Assembly: GCA_937868675.1 (NCBI GenBank)
Contig: CALMNJ010000423.1
Location: 1-8,280 of the forward strand
Reading direction: 5' to 3'
Length of the DNA stretch: 8,280 bases
Origin: an uncultured Bacteroidota bacterium
GTDB lineage: Bacteria; Bacteroidota; Bacteroidia; B-17B0; Aurantibacillaceae
In this document: piece after piece, positions 5,620 to 8,280 of the stretch
Numbering within the stretch: position 1 is the stretch's first letter
Layout: each line of letters starts with the position of its first letter
The notes under the pieces: model-generated
Told to the model about the DNA's origin: nothing
The model's input: only the letters and a program-made list of their open reading frames with translations
Database searches by the model: none
Translations under genes and position numbers: made by a program

Positions 5620-8280
5620 TTACTGCCGGACAAACTTAAGCGTTACACGCTTTTCGACCCCGCTTATGTTAACATAATAAACACCGTTTTTTAGTCCTGA
5701 AGTGTTTAGTTTAATTTCGTTTTTGTCGTTCATTTTCCTGCCTTTCTCAAGCATGATTACCTGGCCAATACTATTCACAATGGCCACGTCGTATAATTGA
5801 TCTCCCGCCCGCGTAAATGCGATGGTCATTTCGTCGCCAACCGGATTTGGTCTGAAAGAAATGCCACTTCCGCTGGCATTGTACTCGTGAATTCCCTCGG
5901 GTGAAAAGAAAACAGATTGTGAAGATGAAGAGCAGTTGCCGATAAATACCCAAAGGGAGTAAAACCCGTCAACCGTTGGCGATATTGCCGATAATGTAGC
6001 GCCGGGGATTGGGCTTCCGTTCAAATACCACTGGTAAGTAACGCCAGTTAAAGTAGTGCTAAGCACCGGTGACGAAGAAATAATAGTTGGTGTGGGGGGA
6101 ATTGAGTTTATCGTTAGCGAGGCCGTACCGGTACTGCTACAGGCCCCAAGGGTTACCGTAAAATTATAGGCGCTCAGACTTGGGCTTGGGATAGAGATGG
6201 AAAGGCCCTGCATGCCGTTAGACCAGTCAACAGACTGGCCATTGGTAGTAACCACAAAGTTTGCCGATTGCCCGGTGCATATTGAAGCGCTTACCGGAGC
6301 AAACGTGGGTGAGCTTACAACAGAAATAGTGCTTATAAACGCCGCACTGCTGCCATTGGCGTTTGAAGCGGTAAGGCTGACGGTGTAGGTGCCGTTGGCT
6401 GCATATGTAACCACGGGGTTCTGTACCGTTGAAGTAGCGGGAGAGCCACCGGGGAAAGACCAAATCCACGCCGTTGGGGTATTAGACGAAAGATCGCTGA
6501 ATTGAAGCGGAATGGTTACACACCCAGGTGAGTTGTTTATCATGAAAGAAGCAAAGGGTGGTGATGCCGTATCACTGTAAAGGTCGGTTTCCCATACTCC
6601 GCGCGCATACGTGGCGGCGCGTAATTTTCCGGTTGGATAAAATATTTCAAGCTCGTCCACCACAATGTTTGGCAGTCCATTTGAATAAAATAACCATTGG
6701 CTCATGCTAGCTTCGCGGTAATAAACCCCTACATCCGTTCCGATATAAAGCGCCTGAGCACTATTTTTCTTGAAAACAATACAGTTAACCGGTAAATTAG
6801 GAATACCGGTTGAGTAATTAGTCCAGCTTACTCCTCCGTTGCTTGATGCATAAACCTTATTACCAGATGAATACCCGGATAGGGTTACATAAATATTATT
6901 TGGATTCTGATTATCCACCGCAAGATCGGTTATTTGAGCCGAACCCAGTGGCAGTGTTCCTGAAACGCTCGACCAGGTGGAGCCTCCATTGGTTGTTTTC
7001 CAGATTCCACCAACAGCCGTGGCGTAAATAATACTTGGATTTAAAGGGGCTACCCGAATTTCGTCAAGCACCGTTCCGATACTGCCCAGTTGAACCCAGG
7101 CCGTTGAAGATGTGGCGTTAGCGATCTTATATACATTATTATATCCGCAGTAATAGGTGCTTGGATTTACGGGGTCCTGAACAATGGGTGCCACCCAGGC
7201 GGCGTTTGATGACGCAGGCAATCCGTTTGTAAGGCTGTTCCAGTTATTACCCCCGTTGGTTGTGCGTCTGAATGCCCCATTTACGTAGGATGAAACCATG
7301 ATGTTATTATTGTTCCAGTCAATAAAACAATCCATTCCATCACCCCCAACAGTTTCGTTCCATGCCGAACCGTTCATAAGATTGGTTCCGTTATCCTGAT
7401 GGCCGGTGATAATTCTGCTGGAGGTATTGGCCGAAAGACCAAGTTTATATATCTGGGCAATATTCATATTGCCATTTATTGTAGTATACGAGGTGCCGCT
7501 GTTTGTGGTGCGGGCTACTCCGCCATCAGTGCCAAGAAAAACGGTTGTTCCGTTTACATACAACACATAGTGCAGATCGGCATGAACATAAGGTCTGCCT
7601 CCGCTTCCGGTCCAGTGGGTATTTAGCGCCCAAGTAGAGCCCCCGTTTGTGCTTTTCCAGGTGTTTACACCTCCAGCAATAATTTCGTTGGCATTGGTAG
7701 GTGATGCGTCCATGGCAATATCATACCAACCCTGTCCGCCAGTTCCGGAACCGTTTGTGCTCCAGTCGAAAATATTTGGCGTGGAGCTCATCAGGCTAAA
7801 CGTCGTTCCGGCATTCACCGAGCGGTAAAGTCCTCCAAACGCATTGTTGTTATTACTCACCAGAATATAAACATAATTGTTGTTGGCGGGTGTTACTGCC
7901 AGTGAAAGGCGATTGCTGGAAAGGGTTGAGGCGATTGTGATGAATGAATACGATGCCCCTCCATTGAGCGAGCGCGCAAATCCGGTATTTGTGACTGCAA
8001 AAACGGTTGTAGTGTCGCCAGGTTTGTACTCGGCATCCACGAAGGTGCCTGCAAGCACCTGGGTCCAGGTGGCACCTGCATTAAGCGACCTGTACATTCC
8101 AACCGAAGTAGCTGCAATAAGTGTGTTTGGATTTTGGGGATTGATGAGCAACCTGTATATGCGGCGTTGCTGCGATGGGGTCCAGCTTAGACCGGTCGTA
8201 GCCCATGTTTGGCCACCATTCTGCGATTTCATAATACCAATCGAGTGTGTGTCACCAGCATCCTTATCGCCAGTTGCAAT
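5620..8280 (-). CDS. Large T9SS-exported surface protein with BNR/sortilin-type Asp-box repeats and PKD/Ig-like domains; 5' end outside the window
   Basis: The reading frame is open to the window edge (886 codons), so the N-terminus and any signal peptide are missing. Numbering from the Met codon at 8230-8232, nine Asp-box-like motifs occur between residues 3 and 470, e.g. SQNGGQTW, STNGGSTW and SSNGGVSW. This pattern is typical of the multi-bladed beta-propellers of sortilin/VPS10 or BNR-type proteins. GHQDNGT (277-283) resembles the QDNGT motif recurring in such bacterial proteins. A PKD domain follows (about 560-640, with WSFPGGSP and NGTYTVSLTASN), then two Ig-like segments (about 641-710 and 713-777, with YQWYLNGSPIPGAT). 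The T9SS type A sorting domain (793-870) has FRPNPVGDE, LKNGVYYVNI and a C-terminal KFVRQ. Family knowledge implies export across the outer membrane, removal of the sorting domain, and surface attachment or release. The ligand or substrate is unknown, and no catalytic motif is seen. It precedes nuoA on the same strand but has no obvious functional link. Confidence 0.93.
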   Translation of the reverse strand: MATGDKDAGDTHSIGIMKSQNGGQTWATTGLSWTPSQQRRIYRLLINPQNPNTLIAATSVGMYRSLNAGATWTQVLAGTFVDAEYKPGDTTTVFAVTNTGFARSLNGGASYSFITIASTLSSNRLSLAVTPANNNYVYILVSNNNNAFGGLYRSVNAGTTFSLMSSTPNIFDWSTNGSGTGGQGWYDIAMDASPTNANEIIAGGVNTWKSTNGGSTWALNTHWTGSGGRPYVHADLHYVLYVNGTTVFLGTDGGVARTTNSGTSYTTINGNMNIAQIYKLGLSANTSSRIITGHQDNGTNLMNGSAWNETVGGDGMDCFIDWNNNNIMVSSYVNGAFRRTTNGGNNWNSLTNGLPASSNAAWVAPIVQDPVNPSTYYCGYNNVYKIANATSSTAWVQLGSIGTVLDEIRVAPLNPSIIYATAVGGIWKTTNGGSTWSSVSGTLPLGSAQITDLAVDNQNPNNIYVTLSGYSSGNKVYASSNGGVSWTNYSTGIPNLPVNCIVFKKNSAQALYIGTDVGVYYREASMSQWLFYSNGLPNIVVDELEIFYPTGKLRAATYARGVWETDLYSDTASPPFASFMINNSPGCVTIPLQFSDLSSNTPTAWIWSFPGGSPATSTVQNPVVTYAANGTYTVSLTASNANGSSAAFISTISVVSSPTFAPVSASICTGQSANFVVTTNGQSVDWSNGMQGLSISIPSPSLSAYNFTVTLGACSSTGTASLTINSIPPTPTIISSSPVLSTTLTGVTYQWYLNGSPIPGATLSAISPTVDGFYSLWVFIGNCSSSSQSVFFSPEGIHEYNASGSGISFRPNPVGDEMTIAFTRAGDQLYDVAIVNSIGQVIMLEKGRKMNDKNEIKLNTSGLKNGVYYVNISGVEKRVTLKFVRQ
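5623..5856 (-). other. T9SS type A C-terminal sorting domain
   Basis: The last 78 residues of the surface protein show the order expected for a Por-type sorting signal: a PNP motif near the domain start, a central NSIGQVI strand, the LKNGVYYVNI strand and a basic terminal strand ending KFVRQ. This identifies the protein as type IX secretion cargo and is the strongest single indicator of Bacteroidota in the window. Confidence 0.9.
6313..6555 (-). other. PKD domain within the surface protein
   Basis: The segment carries the PKD pattern common in Bacteroidota adhesins: FSDLSSNTPTAWIWSFPGG, then NPVVTY, then GTYTVSLTASNANGSS. PKD domains act as extracellular spacers or carbohydrate/protein-binding modules and here separate the propeller from the C-terminal Ig-like part. 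Boundaries are approximate. Confidence 0.8.
6823..8226 (-). repeat. Array of nine degenerate Asp-box coding repeats
   Basis: Nine motifs of the form [ST]-x-N-[GAS]-G-x-[TSN]-[WFY] are spread over this span. Numbered from the Met codon at 8230-8232, they are at residues 3-10, 49-56, 88-95, 138-145, 194-201, 242-249, 324-331, 413-420 and 463-470. Spacing is irregular (about 40 to 90 residues), as expected for one motif per propeller blade with some blades degenerate. At DNA level the copies are only partly similar, e.g. 6973-6996 and 7630-7653, so they are old repeats and not recent duplications. Confidence 0.8.

Noticed and set aside
5580..5628. Possible intrinsic terminator after the surface-protein gene (CGGCA ... 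TGCCG followed by TATTTTTT on the minus strand)
   Set aside because: The perfect arms are only five bases, one lies inside the coding end, and the loop is about 31 bases. The following T-run is suggestive, but the stem is too weak to call.
5531..8280. The idea that the surface protein and the nuo genes form one functional system
   Set aside because: They share only strand and proximity. The surface protein has no redox or membrane-anchoring features linking it to complex I, and T9SS cargo genes are scattered widely in Bacteroidota genomes.

Overview
This window looks like a chromosomal segment from a member of the Bacteroidota. Three things point there: a minus-strand surface protein ending in a type IX secretion (T9SS) C-terminal sorting domain, a respiratory complex I operon with separate nuoC and nuoD in the order A-B-C-D-E-F-G, and start codons that almost all lack a Shine-Dalgarno sequence. 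I cannot name a genus from the sequence alone.

All real genes are on the minus strand, so the transcriptional order runs from high to low coordinates. At the right edge (5620-8280) is the C-terminal part of a large secreted protein. It has nine Asp-box-like (BNR/sortilin-type) repeats, then a PKD domain, Ig-like domains and a T9SS type A sorting domain; its 5' end lies beyond the window. After an 89-base gap come nuoA (5159-5530), nuoB (4515-5078), nuoC (3980-4480), nuoD (2710-3927), nuoE (2051-2632), nuoF (699-2036) and the first 232 codons of nuoG (1-698), which runs off the left edge. The downstream membrane genes (nuoH-N) are expected to follow outside the window.

Together the nuo genes encode most of the peripheral arm of NADH:quinone oxidoreductase. 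NuoE, NuoF and NuoG form the NADH-oxidising module (FMN and clusters N1a, N3, N1b, N5 and N4). NuoB, NuoC and NuoD form the quinone-reducing module (cluster N2 plus the His/Tyr quinone site). NuoA is a membrane subunit at the junction between the arms. Every iron-sulfur ligand I could check is present, so the complex looks functional and NADH-linked.

There are no stretches over 300 bases without a gene, and I see no RNA genes, insertion sequences, CRISPR arrays or prophage signals. The region is largely ordinary. The points most worth a second look are small-scale: nuoF and nuoG share a reading frame and are separated by a single TAG; an 11-codon mini-ORF with the only good Shine-Dalgarno-like site overlaps the nuoD start; inverted repeats lie in the nuoA-nuoB and nuoD-nuoE gaps; and all nine Asp-boxes carry Asn in place of the usual Asp.
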